Assembly: GCA_029934195.1 (NCBI GenBank)
Contig: JAOZMQ010000222.1
Span: forward strand, 1 to 5,636
Length of the DNA stretch: 5,636 nt
Direction of reading: 5' to 3'
Source: Candidatus Cloacimonadota bacterium
GTDB lineage: Bacteria; Cloacimonadota; Cloacimonadia; Cloacimonadales; JAOZMQ01
In this document: positions 1 through 5,636 of the stretch, in pieces
Position numbering within the stretch: position 1 is the first letter of the stretch
Layout: the number at the start of each line of letters is the position of its first letter
The notes under the pieces: model-generated
The model's database searches: none
Seen by the model: the letters and a program-made list of their open reading frames with translations, nothing else
Told to the model about the DNA's origin: nothing
Program-made: the position numbers and the translations under genes

Positions 1-38
1 CCACCGGCCGCATCCACAGCTGTAGCTGCGGCCGATGG
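1..38. repeat. GC-rich imperfect inverted repeat at left edge
   Basis: CGGCCGCA (5-12) and TGCGGCCG (27-34) are perfect 8-base inverted copies. After one mismatch (4/35) the pairing resumes with CCA (1-3) against TGG (36-38). The 14-base interior contains an eight-base palindrome, ACAGCTGT (16-23). The arms may continue beyond the window edge. It could be the terminator-like or structured end of a gene to the left, an element end, or a chance product of GCN-rich coding sequence. No T-run follows on either strand, so a standard intrinsic terminator is not supported. Confidence 0.4.
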
Positions 39-151
39 TCGCGGTGAACCAGAAATAAGCTCACTTCAATTCGCGAGGAAAACCTAGAAAATGTGCAGAA
101 ATGAAGTACGTTTTATTGTCTAAATTACAAAAAACCCACAAGGAGCCGATT
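39..151. other. Unassigned left flank
   Basis: I see no confident gene here. A plus-strand frame is open from base 1 to a TAG at 85-87 and would encode an Ala-rich tail (start PPAASTAVAAADG, end LQFARKT). It could be the last 28 residues of a gene entering from the left, but it is too short and of too low complexity to recognise. Composition becomes AT-rich after about base 60, and 104-135 contains short A and T runs compatible with a promoter or leader for the small ORF at 152. I could not fit a convincing -35/-10 pair. Confidence 0.3.
140..145 (+). promoter_or_regulatory. Consensus Shine-Dalgarno sequence before small ORF
   Basis: AAGGAG lies six bases (CCGATT) before the ATG at 152. It is the strongest ribosome binding site in the window, yet the ORF it serves has only 20 codons. 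It may mark the preserved front end of a gene that has since been lost. Confidence 0.45.
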
Positions 152-214
152 ATGAACAAAACAAAAATTGCACAGTCTGCCACCGCAGGCGTGCTGGGAA
201 CAATGGCACACTGA
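152..214 (+). CDS. 20-codon ORF, possible leader peptide or 5' remnant of a lost gene
   Basis: The ORF runs from ATG 152 to TGA 212-214 and encodes 20 residues beginning MNKTKIAQSATAGVLG. A lysine-containing N-terminus followed by a mildly hydrophobic Ala/Gly stretch resembles the start of an export signal, though it is weak and short. The start is chosen for the AAGGAG six bases upstream. Reading on past the TGA gives 18 more sense codons to a second TGA at 269-271, with no family resemblance. Three readings are possible: the surviving 5' end of a truncated gene, a short leader peptide, or chance. I do not recognise a function. It points toward the 3' end of the minus-strand DUF1566 gene, 80 bases away. 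Confidence 0.25.
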   Translation: MNKTKIAQSATAGVLGTMAH

Positions 215-276
215 CATGATGCGCACCTCACAAAACCAAGACCCACTTCGAAGGCGATCCCTGACGTTTGAGAGGA

Positions 277-289
277 GCGCTCTAAGCGC
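277..289 (-). terminator. Weak hairpin just after the DUF1566 gene
   Basis: GCGCT (277-281) pairs with AGCGC (285-289) across a 3-base loop, beginning five bases beyond the stop codon of the minus-strand gene. The position suits a transcription terminator, but the stem is only 5 bp and no T-tract follows on the minus strand, so function is doubtful. The rest of 215-276 shows no other strong hairpin or gene. Confidence 0.2.
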
Positions 290-294
290 AGTGG

Positions 295-2295
295 TTAATC
301 AAAGTTAGCTGGGTCATCGGTCACGAAAAGACGATAGAACCGGGTCGTGTCTGCACTGGGGTCAGGAAGGTTATAAACGGCGTTCGAACCAGAAATCACG
401 TCGCCAAGCGATTGCCATGGAAGGGGATCACCCCTGAAATCCACGCCCGTGAGAGAGGTTTTGTATTCCACTCGGTAGTAGCGGTTTGACACCGCAAACC
501 AGCTCAGCACGCCATCCGTTTCCTGCGAATGAATCTCCATCTCGAAGAAACTGCTACTGTTCGTTGGAGAGGTTCCGGCGGTCACCTCATCGGGATCACT
601 CATGGAGTCTCCGTCTGTATCTGAATTTCGCGGGTCGGTTCCAATCGCCCATTCGTTTGTGTTTTTGAGACCGTCACCGTCGGGATCATCAGAAAACAGA
701 GCGGTCAGCGTTTTAGAGAGCGTATCCATCAGAACCACGGTGTTCGTTTTCGTATAATCGGTGACGACGGCATTTGTCCATCCGTTGAACATCCAGCCAT
801 CTGCCGTAACGCTTTCCACGGAGCAAGTGACCGTTGATTCCCAGCAATATTCGGAGTGCGTTCCAATGGCCGGAACCGTCGCGCCATGCCCAGAGGCCAT
901 CGTAAGAGCATAATCACGGCTGTCCGCTTGAGCTATGGATTGTTTTGTTTCGCGCATCGGCCAAGCGGAAAAGTAGCCGCCATTGTTTTTCGCAGAGATG
1001 CTCGAATATCCTCCGCCTTTGAAGCGCAAAAAATAGGCTTGCTCTGTGAGTCGAGGTGAGGTTGTCGAAGTCCAGTAATAATCATAATTTCCCGATTTAA
1101 TATTAACAAACGGATGGTTTTCGGTAAGCGCAGGTTCATGTCGACTGAAGTCAACAATTCCTCGTAACTCCACGACGTTCGGAAGCCGCCAATCGGAATG
1201 ATCCGCATAGGTCAACTCTTCACACAAATTGATCGAGTTGCTCCAGTTTAATGAGTTTGCATTTCCGGGAAGAGCGTGAGGATCTTTGATCCATTCCAGA
1301 CCGGTCAGATTATCCAGCACCGTTCCGTCACTGTTATCTGTAAAACGAGAGGCGGGCCATGCCACGCCCGGCTGAATATCTCCATCGTCACCGTCCTGAA
1401 AAGAGTATTTGGCACCCGTTTTCTGGACAGGAGCCTTCGCGTTTGCGACATCCTCCTCTCGAACTGGCCAGTAGAACTGATTGTAGCTCAAACCGTTAAA
1501 ATTTAAGAGTCCATCCTTTGTTACAAAGCCCCACGCAGCGTCGTTAGTGGTAATTGCATAAAGAGTGCTCGACCAAAACGTAGCGTTTACCGGCATAATA
1601 AGCGGGCACCCGGATGGTTTTGCGGGAGAGTGGAAATCATAATCAAAAAGAGTGGAAAGCTCCAAAATCGTCGGCAGCCGCCAATCATCATATCCTGCAA
1701 AGGGATCACCCTCTTCGTCGGTCAGTGTGTAGCATTTTTCCACAGCACTGGCCCACGTCTTTGTATTATATTGACCGAACTCGTCTAAAGGATCTTTGAC
1801 CCATTGCAAACCGGTCAGACGATCCGAGACGGTTCCGTTGCCATTATCTGTAAAACGAGGGTTCGGCGGCAACACGCCCCGGGGAAGGTCTCCGTCATCT
1901 CCATCCGCAAAAGAGGTTGTCTGTCCGGTGATCACGGGGGGACATGAAAACGAAGAGACCAGCCCGGTGCCATCATCTGCCGTTACGCTAAACCGCATCT
2001 CCTTCGAGAAATTACCGTCCCAGTCTGTCTCCATATTCCAAACAATCTGTTTGCCGTTTCCGGTCGATATCCCCGTTCCAACATCGCCCGTTACGTTTGT
2101 CGCATTCACTGGCGTAGCACCATTATTCACTACCAGTGAAACCGTTACGGCATTGGTTACATCACTGGATACATCATACGAGATTTCGATTTGTTTTGTT
2201 CCGGGGCACTGAGCATTCGAGAAGCGGATCTCTACCTCGGAAAAAACAGAACATCCAAAAACCCAAATCAGCGTGAATATAATCATTTTTTTCAT
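295..2295 (-). CDS. Secreted protein with two tandem DUF1566 (Lcl C-terminal-like) domains
   Basis: This is a 666-residue exported protein. Residues 1-19 (MKKMIIFTLIWVFGCSVFS) form a signal peptide; Cys15 after V-F-G makes lipoprotein processing possible but not certain. Residues 20-112 form a beta-rich module (around PGTKQIEISYDVSSD, VGTGISTGN, QIVWN). DUF1566 copies lie at about 147-280 and 317-449, each with RFTDN..GTV.D.LTGL.W.KDP, a DWRLP..vEL core and a W-P-x-R-E end. Residues 465-534 resemble an InlB-type bacterial repeat (GWMFNGWTNA, KTLTALF). Residues 536-575 carry two acidic calcium-binding-type loops (DPDGDG, DTDGDS), and 580-659 form a C-terminal module with LSWFAVSNRYYRV and TTRFYRL. 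DUF1566 domains are related to the C-type-lectin-like C-terminus of Legionella Lcl, so a surface binding role is likely; the ligand is unknown. ATG 2295 is chosen over ATG 2409 in the same frame because it has AAGGAA five bases upstream and begins a proper signal peptide. The longer form adds 38 residues with no export character and overlaps the divergent gene by 13 bases. Confidence 0.9.
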   Translation of the reverse strand: MKKMIIFTLIWVFGCSVFSEVEIRFSNAQCPGTKQIEISYDVSSDVTNAVTVSLVVNNGATPVNATNVTGDVGTGISTGNGKQIVWNMETDWDGNFSKEMRFSVTADDGTGLVSSFSCPPVITGQTTSFADGDDGDLPRGVLPPNPRFTDNGNGTVSDRLTGLQWVKDPLDEFGQYNTKTWASAVEKCYTLTDEEGDPFAGYDDWRLPTILELSTLFDYDFHSPAKPSGCPLIMPVNATFWSSTLYAITTNDAAWGFVTKDGLLNFNGLSYNQFYWPVREEDVANAKAPVQKTGAKYSFQDGDDGDIQPGVAWPASRFTDNSDGTVLDNLTGLEWIKDPHALPGNANSLNWSNSINLCEELTYADHSDWRLPNVVELRGIVDFSRHEPALTENHPFVNIKSGNYDYYWTSTTSPRLTEQAYFLRFKGGGYSSISAKNNGGYFSAWPMRETKQSIAQADSRDYALTMASGHGATVPAIGTHSEYCWESTVTCSVESVTADGWMFNGWTNAVVTDYTKTNTVVLMDTLSKTLTALFSDDPDGDGLKNTNEWAIGTDPRNSDTDGDSMSDPDEVTAGTSPTNSSSFFEMEIHSQETDGVLSWFAVSNRYYRVEYKTSLTGVDFRGDPLPWQSLGDVISGSNAVYNLPDPSADTTRFYRLFVTDDPANFD
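1280..1915 (-). repeat. Direct repeat with 510-bp period inside the DUF1566 gene
   Basis: The segments 1280-1405 and 1790-1915 align without gaps at an offset of exactly 510 bases (170 codons). The best-conserved stretches are GGATCTTTGA (1280/1790), CCGGTCAGA (1301/1811) and a 16-base identity, TTATCTGTAAAACGAG (1334-1349 and 1844-1859). They encode the GDDGD linker and the RFTDN to WIKDP start of each DUF1566 domain. The rest of the two domains has diverged strongly, especially between the DWRLP core and the final W-P-x-R-E. Confidence 0.85.
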
Positions 2296-2396
2296 ATCAA
2301 TTCCTTGTGTTATCCGTTTGTAGAAAAGCGGAGTGTAGCTGAACGGACATTGATTTTGGAGTTTTTTTCGTTTCAACACCTGATACGCTCTAAAAC
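2296..2396. promoter_or_regulatory. Divergent intergenic control region
   Basis: This 101-bp gap separates the start codons of the two large, divergently transcribed genes, so both promoters must lie here or inside the opposing gene. It is AT-rich with a T-run at 2362-2368. TTGATT (2350-2355) on plus and TTGAAA (complement of 2371-2376) on minus resemble -35 boxes, but neither has a good -10 box at normal spacing. TACACT on the minus strand (complement of 2335-2340) is at best a weak -10. No clear operator palindrome is seen. Shared regulation is inferred from layout only. Confidence 0.45.
2301..2306 (-). promoter_or_regulatory. Ribosome binding site fixing the DUF1566 gene start
   Basis: On the minus strand AAGGAA lies five bases before ATG 2295. 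It decides the start in favour of the signal-peptide ATG over the ATG at 2409, before which no comparable site is seen. Confidence 0.7.
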
Positions 2397-5300
2397 ATGA
2401 AAAAAACAATCCTTATCCTTTGTTTCCTTCTCGCGGTTTTTCTTTTCCCTCTCATCATACGGCGCACGACACAGCCACAACTGCCAGCGGACCCCGTCAG
2501 CCCTACCGCGAGCGTTTTAGCAACCGCATTGGAAGCCAAACCGGATCAAAACATTGACCTGCTAATGAGTGGAGAAATTTCTCCGCAAATGAACCCCGCC
2601 CTCAATCAAATTGCGGTGGATGAACTCCGGCGTGAAATCATTCTAGATCGCCGCATCACAGAACTGGGCAACGGCGACGTGCAGCGTTTATTTCTGGTAA
2701 AAGGCGGAGGAACCTACCCCTACCACCGCATCGAAGAGCTTCTGCGCTGGGACAAAGAACAGAACGCTTACCTCCTGCTGCAGCAAAGCTTACTGGTTGC
2801 TGACCATGTTTTAGTCAAGCTTTCTGAAGAGGCTGAAGAAACGGAACTGGAGAAACTGAACCAACAGTTCGGAACCCGCACATTAAAGAAAACCTTCTTC
2901 CCGAATAAGTATATTGTTCAACTCCCCAAACCCTCCATTGACGGCATTTTCCTTGCGAAAAAACAATTTTCCAATAAAAAGAAGTGGGTTGAGCGGGTTC
3001 ATTTGAACCCCATTCATGCACCAACCGCTGTTCCAAACGACCCAGACTGGGAAGACCTCTGGGGCAAACAACGAATCAATTGTACAAATGCATGGGACAC
3101 CGAAACGGGTAGCACCAATATAATCGTTGCGGTCATTGACACCGGGGTTGACCTGGATCATCCAGATCTCGGAGCGAATATTTGGCGCAACCCTGGAGAG
3201 GCCGGTGCGCTGGCGACGAACGATATCGACGACGACGGAAACGGATTGATCGACGACTGGATCGGATGGGATTTCGGTCGCTCCGACAACAACCCGGACG
3301 ATAACGGCGACGTGGATTATGACGGGGATTTCAGCAAAGGGGGCCACGGAACACACTGCTCTGGAATCATTGGAGCCATTGGAAACAATTCGAATCAGAT
3401 CGTCGGCGTTTGCTGGAACGTACGCATCATGGCACTCAAGGCCTGCCAATATTTTTCTGAATATAACGGTTTGTATCTCTACGCGCACAACGGAGAAGCC
3501 GCGATGAAATACGCAACGGATAATGGAGCCAAGGTGACATCCAACTCCTACGGCGGCCCCGGAGACGGTTCCGCGTATCTCGATGGTGTAAGCTACCAAA
3601 ACAGTAATGGCGTAATCTGCGTCGCCGCAGCCGGAAACGATGCCACAGACACCGACCAAATCCCCTATCAACCCGCAGGCGTAGACTGTCCAAACGTAAT
3701 CGCGGTCGCAAGCAGTGACAGCGGAGAAAACCTTTCCAGCTTTTCAAACTACGGAGAAACTACCGTCGACATTGTAGCGCCCGGCTCTTCCATCCTCAGC
3801 ACACTTCCCGGCGGCACAGCAGGATCAAAAAGCGGAACCTCCATGGCGGCTCCACAAATCGCCGGAGCGGCCGCACTGCTATTCAGCGCGAAACCTGAAA
3901 TCAACCCTCTGTTTTGCAAAGAACTTCTTCTGGCTGGCGTTGAAAAATTCGCGGCGTATTCCAACAAATGTGTCGCCGACGGTCGTATGAACATCCATCA
4001 ATCGCTCAAACTTATAGACAGCTTTATTATCACTGAACCGAACAAAGGATCCATCTGGTTGACCGAGCACACCCAAACGGTCTCATGGCTCAGTGAATAC
4101 ACCAACACTCAGGTAAAAATCGACCTCTTTCATGGAACGACCAACCTCCTTTCACTGAGCACCAACGCACTTGAATCCGCCCAACAATTTGCATGGGTTC
4201 CACCCCAGACACTAACCCAGGATTCAAGCTATCGAATCCGCCTAACAGATGTCGCAGACACAAACCGAGAGACATGGAGCGATTCCTTTTCCATCCATTT
4301 CCCATCCTCCTTATCCATCAACAGCACCTCTTTTTTCTTTGCCGCACAAACCGATCAGTCTGATCACCAGACCCTTATAATTTCCAATGAAGGAGCTGGC
4401 GACCTGACGTTCGATTTGGTTGACGAATCCGACTTTGAAAACTACACATGGCTCGACAGCGATGCGCCGGACGGCCCGACCTACAGCTGGATCGACATCT
4501 CTTCCACGGGGATCGTCGTGGACGTTTCAGACGACGACGAAAGCAACTGGAAAACCATCGGCTTCGACTTCCCTTTCTACGACTCCGTACGCACCAAATT
4601 CGTGATTGCCGATAACGGTGGAATCTCATTCACCATGCGCGACCTGCTCTATGAAAACATGCCCCTTCCCTCTGAATTCGCACCGTCAAAAAGCCTGCTC
4701 GCCTTCTGGGACGACCTCGAGACCGCCGACGGCACCGTTCTCTACCACAGCACCCCGGAGCGTCTAGTCGTCTCGTGGCTGGACGTTCCAGAATACGACA
4801 CCATAAACCGCAAGCACACCTTCCAAATCATCATCTACCCAAGCGGAAAAATCATCTTCCAATACAACGATCTCTATGATGACCCCGACGAAGCCACCAT
4901 CGGCATACAGTTCGACCGATTCCTCGGCCCCGCCGTTCAAGTCGCACACGACGAAACTTATCTGAAAGACAACTTCGCCATCGAATTCACACCACCAACC
5001 GAAGCGTGGGTTTCCTACATCCCTGAAAGCGGAACCGTTGCGCCGGGGGCATCCACCTCCATTTGGCTGACTGCCTCTGCCACAAACCTCAGCATCGGCG
5101 TACACTCCAACACCGTCACCCTCAGCTGTAACGATGTCGATAATCCGGAAACTCAAATCCCACTAGAATTCACCGTCACCGGCCCGCCCGGCGATGTGGA
5201 CGGCGACAACCTTCCCGACAGCTGGGAAACGCAGTATTATGGTGGTCCAACCAACGCAATTCCGACCGCCATGGCATCCAACAATCTAAATACGGTGTAC

Positions 5301-5558
5301 GAGACCTACATCGCAGGACTTAACCCCACCAACTCCGCGTCGATCTTCTTGACCTCTGTTCTCCGACCTCCGACCTCTGACCCCGTCCTTCAATGGAACA
5401 GCGTCTCCGGTCGCGTCTACAACATTTGGTGGACGAGCAACCTCCTCCATGGATTCCAATCCTTGGAAACAAACCTTACTGGCGGCGCGTTTACCGACAC
5501 CAATCACAACGCCCATATCAAAGGGTTCTACAAAATTAACGTGCGACTTGAGCCGTAG
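2397..5558 (+). CDS. Exported multidomain subtilisin-like serine protease (peptidase family S8)
   Basis: This is a 1053-residue secreted or membrane-anchored endopeptidase. Residues 1-22 are a hydrophobic export signal or anchor followed by Arg-Arg, with no clear cleavage site. Residues about 95-205 look like a propeptide of the fervidolysin type (HVLVKLSEE, KYIVQLPKP). The S8 domain spans about 215-540: Asp248 in VAVIDTG, His317 in GGHGTHCSG, oxyanion Asn414 in AAAGND and nucleophile Ser482 in SGTSMAAP, all present, so it should be active. An Asp-rich insert (277-311) before the His motif is common in bacterial relatives and may bind calcium. Then follow a Kre9/KNH-like beta domain (about 544-634), a segment starting an Ig-like fold (638-675), a beta module with IGFDFPFY and DNGGISF (about 683-865), an Ig-like stretch (868-928), a DVDGDN calcium-type loop (933-940) and a terminal module (981-1050) with VLQWNSVSGRVY and GFYKI. 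Usual secreted subtilisins are about 380 residues before modules, so most of this protein is accessory. ATG 2397 is forced by an in-frame TAA at 2391 and by the signal; no Shine-Dalgarno sequence is visible. Confidence 0.95.
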   Translation: MKKTILILCFLLAVFLFPLIIRRTTQPQLPADPVSPTASVLATALEAKPDQNIDLLMSGEISPQMNPALNQIAVDELRREIILDRRITELGNGDVQRLFLVKGGGTYPYHRIEELLRWDKEQNAYLLLQQSLLVADHVLVKLSEEAEETELEKLNQQFGTRTLKKTFFPNKYIVQLPKPSIDGIFLAKKQFSNKKKWVERVHLNPIHAPTAVPNDPDWEDLWGKQRINCTNAWDTETGSTNIIVAVIDTGVDLDHPDLGANIWRNPGEAGALATNDIDDDGNGLIDDWIGWDFGRSDNNPDDNGDVDYDGDFSKGGHGTHCSGIIGAIGNNSNQIVGVCWNVRIMALKACQYFSEYNGLYLYAHNGEAAMKYATDNGAKVTSNSYGGPGDGSAYLDGVSYQNSNGVICVAAAGNDATDTDQIPYQPAGVDCPNVIAVASSDSGENLSSFSNYGETTVDIVAPGSSILSTLPGGTAGSKSGTSMAAPQIAGAAALLFSAKPEINPLFCKELLLAGVEKFAAYSNKCVADGRMNIHQSLKLIDSFIITEPNKGSIWLTEHTQTVSWLSEYTNTQVKIDLFHGTTNLLSLSTNALESAQQFAWVPPQTLTQDSSYRIRLTDVADTNRETWSDSFSIHFPSSLSINSTSFFFAAQTDQSDHQTLIISNEGAGDLTFDLVDESDFENYTWLDSDAPDGPTYSWIDISSTGIVVDVSDDDESNWKTIGFDFPFYDSVRTKFVIADNGGISFTMRDLLYENMPLPSEFAPSKSLLAFWDDLETADGTVLYHSTPERLVVSWLDVPEYDTINRKHTFQIIIYPSGKIIFQYNDLYDDPDEATIGIQFDRFLGPAVQVAHDETYLKDNFAIEFTPPTEAWVSYIPESGTVAPGASTSIWLTASATNLSIGVHSNTVTLSCNDVDNPETQIPLEFTVTGPPGDVDGDNLPDSWETQYYGGPTNAIPTAMASNNLNTVYETYIAGLNPTNSASIFLTSVLRPPTSDPVLQWNSVSGRVYNIWWTSNLLHGFQSLETNLTGGAFTDTNHNAHIKGFYKINVRLEP
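5351..5385 (+). repeat. GACCTCY heptamer array within the protease gene
   Basis: Five consecutive 7-base units can be read: GACCTCT, GTTCTCC, GACCTCC, GACCTCT, GACCCCG. Two are identical and one differs at one base. They encode the TSVLRPPTSDP stretch (about residues 986-996) between the calcium-loop segment and the terminal beta module. Degenerate heptamers of this flavour resemble short intergenic repeats that I associate with PVC-type genomes; that link is from memory and unverified. Confidence 0.55.
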
Positions 5559-5636
5559 AAAATCATGACCGAAAAAAACCGCTCTTTCTCGTCCTCAGCG
5601 TCACCCCGCCGCACTTCCCGCTGGATGTCGAAGAAC
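5552..5636 (+). pseudogene. Sulfatase-like fragment lacking its N-terminal half (continues off window)
   Basis: A frame different from that of the protease gene is open from after a TGA at 5549-5551 to the window edge. From 5573 it encodes a segment with PLFLVLSVTPPHFPLD, which closely matches the 'kPFFLyLs..aPHfP' strand-and-loop motif of formylglycine-dependent sulfatases. In that family the motif normally lies some 180-230 residues into the protein, after the C/S-x-P-x-R modification site. Here the protease gene takes the place of that front half, and no ATG, GTG or TTG exists in this frame before the motif, so the modification site and first metal ligands are missing. The apparent start, ATG 5565, is in another frame (MTEKNRSFSS). 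Readings: a decayed 5'-truncated sulfatase, a rearrangement or assembly join, or a frameshifted ORF starting at ATG 5565. Homology rests on about 20 residues. Confidence 0.6.

Noticed and set aside
1796..2212. 138-codon plus-strand ORF opposite the DUF1566 gene.
   Set aside because: Lies wholly opposite the conserved signal-to-domain region of the minus-strand gene; Pro/Ser/Thr-rich antisense translation without motifs.
295..2295. A diversity-generating retroelement target in the DUF1566 gene.
   Set aside because: No reverse transcriptase, no template repeat with adenine-specific differences, and the DUF1566 domains are internal rather than at the C-terminus.
2296..2409. Extended start at ATG 2409 for the minus-strand gene (704 residues).
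   Set aside because: The added 38 residues are basic and Cys/Phe-rich with no export character, overlap the divergent gene, and bury a good signal peptide that has its own ribosome binding site.
2883..3671. 262-codon minus-strand ORF opposite the protease domain.
   Set aside because: It mirrors the codons of the S8 catalytic region, has a Val/Arg-rich composition typical of antisense frames, no family motif and no ribosome binding site.
4375..5156. Antisense ORFs at 4375-4629 and 4764-5156.
   Set aside because: Arg/Ser-rich or Val/Gly-rich shadows of the protease tail with no recognisable domain.
85..5563. TAGAAAAT occurs at 85-92 and again at 5556-5563, flanking the two-gene block like a target-site duplication.
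   Set aside because: An AT-rich 8-base match between two flanks of these sizes is expected fairly often by chance, and there are no terminal inverted repeats or transposase.

Overview
The window looks like a piece of a PVC-group bacterial chromosome, most likely Kiritimatiellota or a close relative in the Verrucomicrobia. I infer this from protein style, not from a marker gene. Both large genes encode secreted multidomain proteins that end in a DxDxDG (thrombospondin type 3-like) segment followed by a small beta-rich module ending in an F-Y-R/K motif. The DUF1566 protein also starts with a 'gtk.v.I.YdvsSd' module that I associate with secreted proteins of that group, and a sulfatase-like fragment lies at the right edge. 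No RNA gene, CRISPR array, transposase or integrase is visible.

Layout: positions 1-294 hold no confident gene. They contain a GC-rich inverted repeat at the left edge and a 20-codon ORF behind a consensus Shine-Dalgarno sequence. Positions 295-2295 (minus strand) encode a 666-residue exported protein with two tandem DUF1566 (Lcl C-terminal-like) domains. Its start is set by a clear ribosome binding site and a signal peptide; a more upstream ATG in the same frame would give an implausible N-terminus. Positions 2296-2396 are the divergent intergenic region. Positions 2397-5558 (plus strand) encode a 1053-residue membrane-anchored or exported subtilisin-like (S8) protease with a complete Asp-His-Ser triad and five or six accessory modules. 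From about 5552 to the right edge a different reading frame encodes a sulfatase-type motif without the front half of the enzyme.

The two large genes are divergently transcribed from a 101-bp gap and share the same kind of C-terminal tail. This suggests envelope or extracellular proteins that use a common export or anchoring route and may be expressed together. The DUF1566 protein is probably a lectin-fold binding protein, and the protease may act on surface proteins or external substrates; a direct link between them is inference. The most notable oddities are the headless sulfatase abutting the protease gene, an A AAA AAC slippery-type heptamer at that junction, and a GACCTCY heptamer array inside the protease coding sequence.
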